A DNA stretch of 64,000 nt from Poa pratensis (GCA_947311845.1 CAMZMU010000081.1:322320-386319), one strand, 5' to 3'; numbered from the stretch's first letter, positions 44,275 to 55,981 are shown. The notes: generated by a model from the letters alone, not told the origin. Numbers and translations: made by a program.

Positions 44275-44823
44275 GGTCTCAAAAGAATCTCCTTGCCGTG
44301 CCAATTGAGCTGGTATGTGTTGGATCTCCCATGGTGACGTACATCACGATCATACTGCCAGGGACGTCCCAACAACAAATGGCACACCGTCATAGGAACT
44401 ACATCACACTCCACGGTGTCCTTATATGGCCCAATCTGAAACTCAATACGCACTATGTGATTGATCTTCATCTCTCTACTATCAGTCAACCACTGGATAT
44501 AATATGGATGTGGGTGCGGTAGATATTTCAGATTTAGTTTTTGACAAAGCTCTTTACCAGCCAAATTGTGGCAGCTGCCACCATCAATAATCACTTTGCA
44601 CGACCTACCATTACCAATAGCAGCTCTTGTTTGAAACAAATTGCAGCGCTGTTCCGCAGGACTCGGTGTAACACTCAATGCTCTAGGTGTGCAAACAATG
44701 GATGGCAAAGATGTAGCATCAGCATAATGCAAACCATCCTCAGCTTCCTCTGGAGAATCAGGATGTGCCTCATCACCGCTCTCATACTCACCGGTCTCCT
44801 CATTGATCAACATAACCTTTTTA
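44275..44823 (-). pseudogene. pro: Protease part of element C
   Basis: Starts upstream of 44813 (KVMLINEETGEYESGDE), with an acidic linker and then a retropepsin-type aspartic protease. VIIDGGSCHNLAG has DGGS where many have D(S/T)GA, and PMTVCHLLLGRPW is the second half. It is followed by YDRDVRHHGRSNTYQL, the usual link to RT. CACTA-3 then interrupts the frame at 44274. The N-terminal gag side is cut by the LTR of E at 44824. It matches Gypsy gag-pol polyproteins; the enzyme would process gag-pol. Confidence 0.82.
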
Positions 44824-45870
44824 TGTCGGAGACTAGTCCCAGGAACTAGGGAAGTGTCTCACTACAGCCAGGGATCGAAAGGGGGCTGAACACGCTGTTA
44901 AACTACCCTCAGCTACCTCGGCGACGGTGCTCGTCGAGCTCGGTGAGGGACATCACGGCAGAGAGTAGACACGAGCCGCTACCCAGGTTCGGGCCACCGT
45001 GAGGTGTAAGACCCTACTCCTGCTTGGTTGTATTGCACTGCTTGTGGAGGATACAGTACAGAGAGTTATGTTCGAGAGGAAACTATCGTGGAAGGAGATT
45101 CGTCTTCTCCCTAGTGGTAGAGTGGAAAATGGAATCGTTGGATGGAATGCTGATTGAATCGGGGATCCCCTTCCTTGGTTGTACACTACCTCCTAATATA
45201 GGTGCCTCGGGCCTCTTCCCCCAATTCATCTAGGCGGGAAGGGCTACCACATGGCGACGAAGGAGGAGGATAGTGTACGGTCACGGGGCTGCCCATGGAC
45301 TCGGTCCATGGCAGGGAGCGTCGTCCTCTTGGCAGGAAAAGCCACCGTCCATCGAGGACAGTGGGCTGGCGCTGGAGAAGTCTGTGGCGTGCCCCACGGT
45401 GACTTCTGCTTGGAGCGTAGCGGCCAACGGTCCCCTTCTCACCGGAATGGCAAGCCTTGTTGCCTCCTTTGCTTGGCGCAGCTTTGTTGACCACTTTAAT
45501 CACCAGAACGGCAACTGCGGCGTCGTTGTCACCGCGCGCAGGCGCGCGCGTCACTCTGCGGCGGGCGCAGAGGCCATGTGCGCTCTATCGCAGAGACAGA
45601 GCTTGCTTTCAGTCGAAGGAACCTCGCGAGGGCTGGAATGCCTCGCCGAGGCCTTCGGGTACTTGACGCCTCGCGAGGGGGGCCTCACGAGGGAGGCGCT
45701 GTCGAGCGCCAGGACTTAGTGATATTTCCAACGGGAGAAGCCCTCGCGAGGGGAATGTCCCTCATGAGGCTCGCCAGGCTAGGACGCCTAGTCCTTAGCG
45801 AAGTCCTCTGTGGAGTGTCGAGGGTTGTGGAAGGCCGGCCCGTGGTACCCTGGTTTCCACTGGGCCGACA
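44824..45870 (-). repeat. 3' LTR of element E (1047 bp)
   Basis: Starts TGTCGGAGACTAGTCCC and ends CACTGGGCCGACA; the terminal six bases TGTCGG/CCGACA are inverted repeats. It is homologous along its length to 61547-62633. The right third has several copies of the palindrome CTCGCGAG and CCTCGCGAGGG. The TATA on the minus strand is CACCTATATTAGG near 45200. Confidence 0.88.
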
Positions 45871-46170
45871 GTAGCCCCCGGGCCCGCGATGGGCACGCCG
45901 TAGTCTCGTGGACGCAGGCGAAGCCTCGTGGGCCCCAAAAGCCTGCCTAGTCCGAGACACGTGTCGAGCAACGGCCGCCCACGAAGCCACGATCTCCTCG
46001 ACGGTACGGTCGTAGTTGTGGGGTCCACCACGTCTGGGAAACGGCTCGCTGAGGCTATAAAGCCTGAGAGCTTCGCGTGGACATCATTACTCTACTCATT
46101 ATTCCTTCGCCTCTTTCTTCCCAGAGCACGCATCAGCTTCGATCCTCTTCTTCTCCGAGTTCTGGCCGCG
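45871..46170 (-). other. Polypurine tract of E and promoter of the antisense gene
   Basis: On the minus strand GGGCCCGGGGGCTAC directly precedes the LTR start TGTCGGCCC. On the plus strand a TATA box (GGCTATAAAGCC, 46054-46065) lies about 110 bp before the ATG of the antisense gene at 46171, with a pyrimidine-rich leader between. Confidence 0.65.
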
Positions 46171-49048
46171 ATGTCGCCCAAGAAAGCTGCTAGCTCCAGG
46201 AAGGGCAAGGCGGTGGTGCAGGAGAGCGAGCCTACAGCGATGAAGCAGGATGGCCTCCTGAAGCCGACGCTGGAGGGGTACCGCGTCGGCACGGTGGCGC
46301 AGCTGGACAAGGTGCGCCACATGGCGGCCTCCGAGACCAACGAGTGGGTTGCGACGATGCTCAAGCCGGCGTGCGCCCCCGGCACACTCGGCGCTGGATT
46401 CTACCCCATCTTCCTTCACACCCTCTTCGCCGGGCTCGTGCCTCCTTTCTCCTAACTTTTTCCTGGCGGTCATGGAGTTCTACCAGATTCAGATTCTCCA
46501 CCTTCATCCCAACTCCATCCTCCTCCTCTCCATCTTCGCCTACTTCTGCGAGGCGTACGTTGGGATCAGGCCCTCGCTGGCCCTCTTCCGGAGCTTCTAC
46601 GTGCTCCGGTTCACAGTGAGCAATGAGCGGACGGGGTGCGTCTCCTTCCGCATCACTGACGGCATGGGCGGCGTCTACATCCCCATCGCGTGGGCCGGCG
46701 ATCCCACTGTCTCCAACGTGTCGAAGAAGGTGGAGGACTTCCGCAGGCGGTGGTTCTTCGTGGACATCGGGAGGGCGAGTCCCTTCTTCGAGGTGCCTGA
46801 TGCGCCTCCGACGAAGAGAAGATGCTGGGTGAGTGAGCCTCTCGCGGGCCCAACCCTTGGCAGCGTGGTCCAGCGCCTGGGGGAGGTTCGTGGAGCCGGC
46901 CTCACTGGCCAGATGGTGGCCAAGGACTTCGTGAGGCGCCGCATCGCTCCGCTCCAGGCGCACTCGGAGCCGATGTGGATGTACTCTGGCCCGACGGACG
47001 ATATGCGTCTGAGTCCTACCAACTACTAGAAGGCAGAACTGGATGGCATCATGGAGATCCTCATCACCTCTCCGTCCATCCCCAGGCCAAAATCTCACTA
47101 TGCGGAACCGCTCCACAGGTTCGCGATCAAATCTCGACATGAATTCGTGGAGGCGATGCCCAAGTTTGACCAGTGGGGCTTGATGCCCGAGGGGCAGGTT
47201 GGGCCGCACAGCAACCCGGAGTCGGCGTCATAGGCGGCGTCGACTGAAGGCGCGGAGGAGACGACGGAGACGCCCGCGATTTCAGACGCGGACGTTGATG
47301 GCGCCTCGGGGGCCCAGATCCTCGGTGGGTAACACGAGCTCCTCGAGGGACGCACAGCCTGAGGCGGAGATCCATGAGGTCTCCTCAGGCAGTGATGACC
47401 CATACATCGTTGTCCCCTCGCGACGCATCGAGGAGGAGGAGGAGAGCGACGAGGAGGCTTTGCCAGGCCGCTGCGAGCCCCGCACCAAGGCGAGCCACGA
47501 CAGGCCTGCCGGGAGGCGAGCGCCCCGCAGCCGCGGCGGGTGGCGATGAGGTGGATAGACACCGCTGAGTAAGTTTCGTGTTTTCTTTCTGATATGCATT
47601 CTTGAATGCCCCTCTTGAGGGATTTTGCTTGCTTTCCTTGCCAGGCTCCCCGCAGGGACGAAGCGTCGCAGACTCCGGAAGGTCAGAGAGAGCTCTGGTG
47701 CTGCTGCGGCGTCTGCAGCGCCCACGGCTGAGGGGGTGCACCATGAAGCTGCGGCCTCACCTCCTCCTGCGGGTGAACGCCGCGAGGAGGGGGAGACTGA
47801 GGCGACGGCATCATCGCCTGCGCGGCCCGATGCCTCCTCTGCACGGCGGGAGGAGGCGACGGGAGAGATGGCGGCGAAGGCCGCGACGCCGGTGGAGGAG
47901 CACGTCGAAGCTGAGGTGGAGGGGGCCACCGCGGAGCCGCCTCCGCCAAGCGCGGGCCCTGAGGCAACAGCGGCTGGCTCCGATGCCGCGGCGGGAGCGG
48001 CCGAAGCGGGGCAGGCCGATCCTGCCCCTGACGGTCAGCAGGACGTGCTCCGCGATCAGGAGGGCATCGAGGACCACGGTGAGGGCACTTCTGGCCCTCA
48101 AGAGGCCTCCGGCGCGGAGGAGGGAGAACGCTCTCGTCAGAGCCCCCAGGCGTGTCCTGAGTCTACCCCTAGCCCAGGGCAACGTGCTCCGGGGCCCTCA
48201 GCGAGCATTGAGGCCTCCAGGCCCCTTGGCGAAGCGTGGGCCCTGGTTCTGCAGGGCCGACGCTAGAGCGCAGCTCGCCGCGGCTCCGTCTTTCGCTTGG
48301 CGAGGGAGGCGATCGACGGACTCGAGGCCCAGTACGTCGAGGAGGAGCTCGCCGAGGCGAAGGAACGCGCCGACCTCACGCGGGCTTGGACTCACCTTCG
48401 CGAGACCGTGGACCACTGCCGTCAGGAGGACGCGGTGGCTCAGTCGCGGAGTGAGGAGGCGAGGCGCTTCGCTGAGGAGTTCCGCGCCAGCGTGGTCCGC
48501 GAGGTCGAGGAGACCCTCGGGCAGCTCAAGGCCGAGCACGAGGCTGTCGCGGCTGGGCGCGAGGCTCTCGAGGTGAAGATCGCCGCCAAGCACCAGGAGC
48601 TCGCGGCCCACTAGAAGAAGATCATCACGGACTCTGAGTCTGTGAAGTCAGGCCTGGAGAAGTTCCGTGAGGACCTGCGCGCCCGCGAGCAGTTGCTGGT
48701 GCAACGAGAGGAATACCTCTCTCTCTACGCGAGGCCGAGCTGCGCAAGCGCGAAGAGCAGGTCAAACAGGTCGAGAAAGAGCAATCTGCGCAGTGGGAGA
48801 GCCTGGAGGCCCGCGAGAGCAAGGTGGCCCAGGACGAGACAAGCTACAAGGACCGCTTTGAGAAGGCCAACGCCAAACTCCGCTCAAAGGAGAAGAAGAT
48901 GGAGGAGGAGTCCGAGGCCAAGATGAAGCTCTTCCGCGACCGCTGCTCCCAGGAGTTCACACAGAAGGCCAAGTACCAGGAGGAGCGCTTCAAGGGGAAA
49001 CGCGACGAGCTAAACGCCCACATTGTGGAGCTCGAGAAGGATAGGAGG
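46171..49048 (+). pseudogene. Antisense extra gene of element E (Transposase_28-type ORF plus coiled coil)
   Basis: ATG 46171 starts MSPKKAASSRKGKAVV. Residues 35-230 match the grass putative gypsy-type transposon domain (Transposase_28): GFYPIFLHTLFAGLVPPFSN, then after a frameshift near 46455 FLAVMEFYQIQILHLHPNSI, FCEAYVGIRPSLALF and WFFVDIG. In-frame stops lie at 47029 and 47231. An acidic SSGSDDPYIVVPSRRIEEEE segment follows, then RWIDTAE up to a GTAAGT donor at 47569. A 76-bp intron ends at 47644 and the frame resumes LPAGTKRRRLRKV. The rest is Ala/Glu/Pro-rich and becomes a long coiled coil (48300-49040, LEAQYVEEELAEAKERADL...) with further stops. H cuts it at 49048. It lies opposite to the element's own transcript. 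Function unknown. Confidence 0.7.
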
Positions 49049-51540
49049 TGTAACATCCCAAATTTATAACAAGTTGTAATATGCAAAAATTTGGGCCAAC
49101 AAAAACTTTTGTTGTTTGATGTGTGTTGATTTTTTCTTGCTAAATGTGTTGCTTGTTGGTTCTAATTAAAAATTTGGAAAAACAAAAACAAAAGTTGAAA
49201 CAATAAAACAAATGTGACATGTGTCACACAATTTCTCCAAGTGAGAAATTATTTTTCTTCACCCAAACTTCAGTGGAGTGATAATATGATCACTCTCAAT
49301 TTATTCCTACAACTTTTCCCTCTCAAATAATATTTCTCAAAATTCTAAATTTAAATTCTATTTCTTTCTTTAACTTCTTTATATCATAAAATATGCTATG
49401 TTGCACATACAATATAAATAACAAAACAACACCACAAATCTTGATAAATGAATATGAAGCAAATTATGAAAATAATTTGAAGAAAATTGAAATTTATTTT
49501 GGTTCAGGAATTTCATCGAACAGCTTGTAGGCAGCACTGTGTTCTTCCCCAAATCAAATTCAATCCGAACGAATTCATTCAAATTAGAGCAAAATTCGTC
49601 AAACCACTTGCTCCACCTACTCCCACTCACCTCTCTCACTCACTGGAGCCCGAAGAAAACGTGCCATTTGACCCAGTGGAGTCGCTGCCATGGGCAGGAG
49701 CTTGCTCCCATGCCGCCCGTGCTCGCCACTATGGAGGAGGACGGAGAGGACGCCGAGCTGGCCCAGCGCCGTGTCCCTTCTCTCTCCCTTGCTCTTCCGC
49801 ACCGGCTGGAGTAGATAAGATCACCCCCGAAGCTCTAGAACACGTGCGCCTTGAGCGCGCCCGTGCTCGCCGTGCGCAAGGACAGAGCTAGGTCACCGAT
49901 GACGAACGCCGACCTCCACTGCACCGCTCGTCACCGCAGTACCACCCAGCCACTCCCCAGCGCCCCTGCGGCCCCCAGGACATAGTGGCAGCGCCTCGGA
50001 GGTCATCCCTGACGCACACGATCCGCCGAACGCCGTCGGCATGCCCACGGCCGTCGCCAGTTCAAGCTTGCTTAGCTTCTCTCCACGCGACCATTCTCCA
50101 TCCTCTGACCCATAACGCCGTCCGTCAACGTAGCCGCACTTCCCAGACAGCTAATGGCGAGCTCTCCCACCCTCTAGACCACGCGTGCACCACGACCACC
50201 GTGCGCCGAGCTTCGGCCTTATAAGCACACCGAGCCCTCGCATTCTCTCCACACTCCACCACTGCCTCTCCCTTGCTCCACACTCTCTCGTGCACCGCCA
50301 GGAGGGAGAGCACATAGTCGTAGCCCTCGTTGCCTTGGTCGACCACGGCCAGGTGCTGCCGGAGACGAAGGTGGACGTCGACCACGGCCGTGCCGTGCCT
50401 CTCCCCTTTTCTCTTCTCTCTGGCCTGCACTCTCTTCTCCATCATCACCGAACTCACACGCTCCTTTTTCCCCTCTGTATCATGCACAGGAGCATCACCA
50501 GGACCTCGCCGGAGTTGGGACATGCCCGTGGAAGCAGAGGAGCTCGTCGCCGACGCTCGGGTCGTCCCCAGCAAGCTCAACTCACCCCCACGAACCTCCC
50601 CAAGCTCTCCTCCATTGAACGCTATCTTCCCCGCCGTCGCTAACCACCCCAGGTGCCTCCCCATCCACCCTCGCCGTCGCTGGCACGGCGGCACCACCCA
50701 TCTGTGGTCATCGTCGTTCGTGGCCAACGTGAGTCATTGGATCTTAGATCCATGGTGACGTACCATTTCGTTTAGATGTGACGCTGACAGGTGGACCCCA
50801 CTGTCAGTGTTTTAAACATTTCTGCGCGCGCGAGACATTTCTGTTGAGACACTGATGAGTGGACCCCACACGTCAGGATTCTCCACATTATCCAGACAGA
50901 GAAATTTTCTAATTTGAATTTACTGGAAAAGTCGGTACTGGACATAAATTTGAAATTCAATATCTCGAGATTCATAAGTTCAAATAAATCAAATCAAAAT
51001 GTTCTGGAAAGCTTATGAAATTGTTTAACCAACCCAAGTGGTTTCATCTTGTTTAGATTAATAATTTAAGTGTAGTATTAAAAGTGCCACAGAAGGTTTA
51101 AAACCTAAACTTGTTTGTTTCTGAAAATCTATTAATCCAAATAATTCCAATCCAATTTTATTAGCTTAATACTGTGATCACTTAGCTTCCCTAATTTTTG
51201 TAGAAACACTTTATCGCATAAAATTGGAGCGTCTTTTTGTTTGTTTAGGTTAGATTTTATTTTGTGAGACCACCACACTATCATTTATATATCAGAGAGC
51301 TACTAGAAATTTGGGTTGAATTATGTTGGATGCTATTATAAGATTGGGAAAAGGGATGTTGGAGTTAATTTTAAAAGATACATATAATTGCATGATTCAT
51401 GAGCTTGTTAATGAGTAATAATTTGCAAATATTTTATCAAGAGCTATCTTTTATTCATGTTTTGATGCTAAATGTTATTCTACCTTGTTTTAACATGGAT
51501 TAGTTAGTTCTATGGACACTCATGCATGCATTTAGATGGT
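49049..51540 (+). repeat. 5' LTR of element H, left piece
   Basis: Begins TGTAACATCCCAAATTTATAAC-type sequence, the usual start of this LTR class. 49600-50760 is GC-rich and contains long but domain-free frames on both strands. From 50770 on it is AT-rich. The right limit of this piece, where G begins, was placed only roughly at 51540. Confidence 0.7.
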
Positions 51541-52846
51541 CAACTTTCTCCCTCTTGCTAGCCCAAAAATTCCAACAAGCAAAAACTTGTTTCCAACACC
51601 TTCAACCAAAGTTTTTCCAGTGAGTCCACCATATCTACCTATTAGCTTTATGCTATTCCGAGTATGTTTATCATGATATTTGTGTTATCTATACCTCTGA
51701 ATGAAAATGCTTATGTTGTTAATTGTTGTGGAAAAGTTGGTTATATAGCTCTCTCGAACTTGATGCACACTTTACTTTCATTGCATAAATAAAATGACCC
51801 ATTGTGATTAAAATTATGATGTTGTGGACTTGACAAATGTCTTTGGTTGAGAGTTAGCTCATATGTGCTGTCACATGGCAAGCTTTCAACATTGCACTTC
51901 ATCTCATTTAGTTGATATCATGTACTTTTGTTTATGGATGCTTACCATGGGTGAAATAAATGGGAAATGAAGTGAGTTTAAATGAGTTTGTATAAATGGT
52001 TAGAGAGACGCCTGGGCCGCTAATCTAAGCCATGCATCATTCATGGTGGAAATTTACTTACATGCTATGGTGAACCTTCTGTGATACACCTTACAATAAA
52101 AAGCTATCCAATGGTAAATAAAAAGGGTGTTGAGATTGTTCATTATGTTTGTTTGTCTTGTCATTTTGATATGGGCTTGTTCCATATCCTGGGACAAGAG
52201 GTACCCCAGTTGACGCTCTTAATGATACTATTATTACTTACAATGATATTTAACTTGAACTTGCTTTGTTTTCCAAGTTGAGTAACACATGGAGTAGGTA
52301 CTTGTATTCAAGGGGCATGAGACTTTCAACCTGTACTTTGTCAAGCACACTACTCATATTGCTTTCACTTTAAACTTAATCATTCAAGATGCTATGATAG
52401 GGGAATGAGAGCTTGACACCAAGGATTACCATATTACAATCATTGACTTAAGTAGAGAAGTTCAGAAGTTAGATGAAATTTATTCATGCTTTACCTCTAC
52501 TCATATATATATCTTTCCAAAGTGTCCACCTTTTATATTCAGATTTTCACCAATACTCTATGACCATTGTAGGATGTTCTTATTATTATGCATACATGTG
52601 GTCCATAGTACTTTTTCTCTTATGTTACACTTTGTGAATTATCATTGAACATCCTTGCATTGAATACTTGATATCACTTCATAAACTATCTTGCATATTG
52701 CTACTCCTTTTAAGAATGAACCATTTGACTCTATGTAGCAATAGTAATCATCTTTGATATCCATTGATAGTATTAAATTGCAAAGTCCATGTTAGTTTTA
52801 TCACCTTCATACTCGAGGACGAGTATAGGTTAAGCTTGGGGATGTT

Positions 52847-54585
52847 GATGCATGTAAAATGCATACATGAACTTTGCATTATTTTTACTTATATTCCAGT
52901 CATATTTGCATCATATAAGGGTTATATCACTGTTTTATAATGATTTTGGGAATATTTGACATGTTTCCTATTTTTTATGGAATTAACCCTGCGCAGGCAG
53001 AAAACCCTATTTCTATATTTTAATGTTTCAGGGACCCAAACGACGTCCAAATGACCTGAAATTTACGAGCATCATTTTTTGGAAGGAACAAAGCGTGGGA
53101 GCGAAGGAAGCAAACAAGCGGAGGCCCGAGGGCCCAGATGAGTGGGCCCACGCGGCCCAGTACCTGGCCGCGTGGGACCCCCCTTTGGGCCTCGGAGCTC
53201 CGTTGCCGTCGATCTTTCCTCCACCGACTCCGTTTTGACCTAAAAACGCCTATAAAAATAGTCCCCCGACGTTCTCTGGAAGGAGCGCCGCAAAACACAG
53301 AAACACCGAAACAGAGACCTGGAGCTGCAGATTGGAGGGGGAAAACTCCGGCGGGGCGCTGCCGGCGTGGTCTCCATCTTCTCCAACGACTTCTCCACCG
53401 TCTCCATGATGAAGAGGGAGTAGTCCACCTCTGGACTATGGGTTTGTGGAAGTAACTTATGTATCTCTCTCTCTCGAGCTTCACTAATTAGTACCGTATG
53501 AGCTGCTGAACATGATTACGGTCATCTATGTAATACCTTTGTGGTGGATCTTTTTATGAGTTAATATATGTTTGAGATTGCAATGGTTTTGTTTCAGTTA
53601 TGAAAGTAGATGCATATTATGTACCCCGTTCTTATTTACTTGTCATGATCAAGCATGTTTATGAGAGCGTGTGAGGGGGAACGTGTGCATTAGTTGGAGT
53701 AACGGGGGTGGCTAGTGCAGTGAACGTGAGAGAAAGTTCTGCGATCCACTTGGGTGTTTTACCTTACTTTGTTGCCTCACTAGGGATAAAAAGAAATACC
53801 ATGCTACCGGAGATGTGGGTGTGACCATTGCCACTACTCCATGACTAGATCTAGCATGTTCTTATTTTAACTTCATGTCATGATACTTATTGCTATACTC
53901 TGAGTTATCTTAATTACTGAGGTGTTATGATTTAGTTCGCATCTTGGTGGAGTATAAGAGAGACTAATAACCAAAAGGTCTCTATGTTAGGACGTGATGC
54001 CCATATAATTATAACTTGTCATTAAACTGTTGTGTTGCAATCTCATATGTCAACTCTAGTGTTCCATTGTCTACCACTTTATTAAAGAGAGAGTGCATTT
54101 GTGAAACCATGAACCCCGGTCCATTTTTAATCATAAGAAACACCTTTCCAACCACTTTTACCACTTTTCCATTTTCTGCCATTTAAAAATCCGAAAATAC
54201 AAAAACACTTTTACATCTTGCATTCATCATATAAAACCCAAAAATATCATTTATCATTGCTACCACCATCCTTGCATATTTATTTACCACCATTGCATAT
54301 TTATTTCTTGTTTGCATTGCATATTATCTTGATATCATTCTCACACCTTGTGCTTGACAACCACTAGGTGAGGTTGAGGACCAAAACATTTACTTTGTTT
54401 TGTAGGTAACCAAAAGAAGGATAGGAAAGATAAATCTTCACTACTGATTCCCCGAGAGTTCGATATTAAACCCTCGAGTCACCCTCGTGGGGAAAACACG
54501 TCTTCCACTTACTACACACTCTGTACTTGGAGTCTCAACCTAACCCATATTCTTTTCACGCAGGTAACTACGTGAAGGGCCATCA
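52847..54585 (+). repeat. LTR of element G (1739 bp)
   Basis: Starts TGATGCATGTAAAATGCAT and ends GGGCCATCA, followed by AGAGTGCTTTCTGGCGCCGT. It holds the GC-rich stem-loop at 53147-53176 and a TATA box CCTATAAAAATAG near 53250. Only the ends and the stem-loop region resemble the LTR of F; the bodies differ. Confidence 0.75.
53147..53176. promoter_or_regulatory. GC-rich stem-loop in the LTR of G
   Basis: CCCACGCGGCC, loop CAGTACCT, GGCCGCGTGGG: an 11-bp perfect stem about 75 bp upstream of the TATA box. Same stem and GTACC loop as in both LTRs of F (4466-4506 and 11964-11994) and in the body of F (8541-8573). Confidence 0.6.
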
Positions 54586-54650
54586 AGAGTGCTTTCTGGC
54601 GCCGTTGTAGGGGAAGATACGAAGCTTCCTGCAGAATATTTTTCCCGTCA

Positions 54651-54916
54651 ACTACACGCCATCAGCTGCCTGTCGGGTCGTGTTAGGGTGTGTGATCTAC
54701 TACGTCGTAGCTTCCGCTGAATAATGTGAATTGGCCCAAGAAGGCACCTATGTAAGACTTGGTCTAAGTGACCGTATGTGTAAGACTTTTATTCGGTATT
54801 GTAATGGATGTAAACTTTGGTATTCAGTTCGGATTATGTGCAACGACAGACTGATCATGGGATCGTTGTGTTAAGCATAATCAGGTATTTCGGACAACTA
54901 GTTCGGGGTCCCCACA
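54651..54916 (+). repeat. 5' LTR of element H, right piece
   Basis: Resumes after G and runs through GCTTCCGCTGAATAATGTG to GGTCCCCACA at 54916. The PBS follows 4 bp later. Confidence 0.75.
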
Positions 54917-54920
54917 GAGC

Positions 54921-54933
54921 TGGTATCAGAGCC
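54921..54933 (+). other. Primer-binding site of element H
   Basis: TGGTATCAGAGCC, complementary to the 3' end of initiator-methionine tRNA, is the standard PBS of Tekay-like and many other Gypsy elements. Confidence 0.9.
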
Positions 54934-55219
54934 ATCCTGACTTTAAGAGACCTTAGATTAGCTTGGTCGTTAGATAGGAGTTACAAAAGTTAAATTCTAA
55001 AATTAAGAAATACAGTAATTTCGAAAATTGCTTATCTTCAATCCTCACACTTATGCAAAATTTTACCCTCATTAAGTATTCCATTTTCCTTGTACTCTTA
55101 AAATATTGCACACTTGTCATCCCATTAAGCTTAAAATTTTGCGCACTTGTTATTTCACTAAATTTAAAATTGTGTACACTTGTCATCACACTAACTTAAA
55201 ATTTTGCCTAAAATTGTAG

Positions 55220-55981
55220 ATGGCACTCCATTGGACCGAGTTTAAGCAAGTTGAGAAGGAGGGCAAGCTGATGTTCGAGAGCGACTTGTTCGAGTTGTGC
55301 AAGCTGTTAGGTCGCCCCGCTCCTGAGTTTCAGGGAGTCCAGGTTGACGTTCTCAGCAACGGAAACCTGTGTTGGCGCATCGAGTCGTCTGTTCGGGGGA
55401 ACCTCAAGTCTCCCGGATCCAGGACGCTGATCTTCGCCACTATGGACACCCACTGGGACGACGGACTGTGTCGTGCCATGCAGAGGTTGCTAGCCCGACT
55501 TTGTGAGGAGCACAAGGCGGAGTTGGTGAACTCCCGCTTTCGGTTCTACGGGAGGCGCACCGATGATGGACACCCCATCCAGTCACCTCGACACCCGACG
55601 TTTGGAGAGTACATCCTAGACATGGAGGTCCTACTCTACCGCACCGAGGAGGGCCTGATGAGCGCTAGGCTTCGAGCTCACTTTGAGCGCATCTCGCTCA
55701 AAGAGAGTCGCGAGTGTGAGGCGCAACTGTGACAGGAGAAGATCGCTCTTCTCAAGAGGAGGACCCAGTTGAAGAAGATCGTCGCCAAGCTCCGCAAGAG
55801 GGTGGCGGAGCAGGACGAGATGATCGAGGATATGGAGCACCATGCCAACGAGATGGAGGAGGAGGGCGAGGATCTCCGTAGGGAGAATAGCGCCTTCATC
55901 AGTGATGATGAGGATTACCAGGAGGAGATGGACTACGAGGAGACGGACGACGAGGAGGAGCTAGTTGACGAGGAGGAGTAG
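55220..55981 (+). pseudogene. Extra ORF between PBS and gag of element H
   Basis: ATG 55220 (MALHWTEFKQVEKEGKL) opens a frame of 254 codons interrupted once by TGA at 55730-55732. The first half is globular (FRFYGRRTDDGHPIQSP, PTFGEYILDMEVLLYRTEEG). The second half is a coiled coil (LKRRTQLKKIVAKLRKRVAE) ending in a strongly acidic tail (DDEEELVDEEE). It lies before gag in its own frame. I do not recognise a domain. Extra 5' ORFs are known in some large grass Gypsy elements. Its good codon preservation relative to gag-pol is notable. Confidence 0.6.

Larger units (their letters stand above)
29369..44823 (-). mobile_element. Element C: internally deleted Gypsy retrotransposon, 3' part
   Basis: Minus-strand element inserted in the RT frame of B; the B frame reads FLGFVVF up to the LTR start at 29369. 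It has 3' LTR 29369-30268, a short remnant 30269-30657, CACTA-3, then protease at 44275-44823 where element E interrupts it. A large deletion removed most of RT, all of RNase H and most of IN. Confidence 0.78.
44824..49048 (-). mobile_element. Element E: Tat-like Gypsy retrotransposon, 3' end
   Basis: 3' LTR 44824-45870, PPT at 45871-45892, then a region holding an antisense gene up to 49048, where H is inserted. Flank TTTTA at 44819-44823 lies in the protease ORF of C. The LTR at 61547-62633 is the same family but its outer flank does not match, so it is not the partner of this insertion. Antisense extra ORFs between pol and the 3' LTR are known in Tat-lineage grass elements. Confidence 0.75.
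51540..54650 (+). mobile_element. Element G: Athila-like fragment inside the H LTR
   Basis: From about 51540 to 52846 it resembles the 3' non-coding part of F (TTGATATCATGTACTTTTGT, AGAGACGCCTGGGCCGC, GACAAGAGGTACCCCAGTTG). A PPT-like AAGCTTGGGGATG, an LTR (52847-54585) and a PBS with about 60 bp of leader follow. An LTR with 3' internal DNA on one side and a PBS on the other is the middle LTR of a tandem or recombined copy. No gag or pol is present. Confidence 0.7.

Noticed and set aside
46361..48182. Long minus-strand frames (up to 282 codons) across the antisense Tat gene
   Set aside because: High GC shadow frames opposite a recognisable plus-strand domain; they lack any pol motif.
49740..50760. 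Overlapping GC-rich frames (up to 200 codons) within the H LTR
   Set aside because: No domain; they lie inside a well-delimited LTR and overlap on both strands, as expected from base composition.
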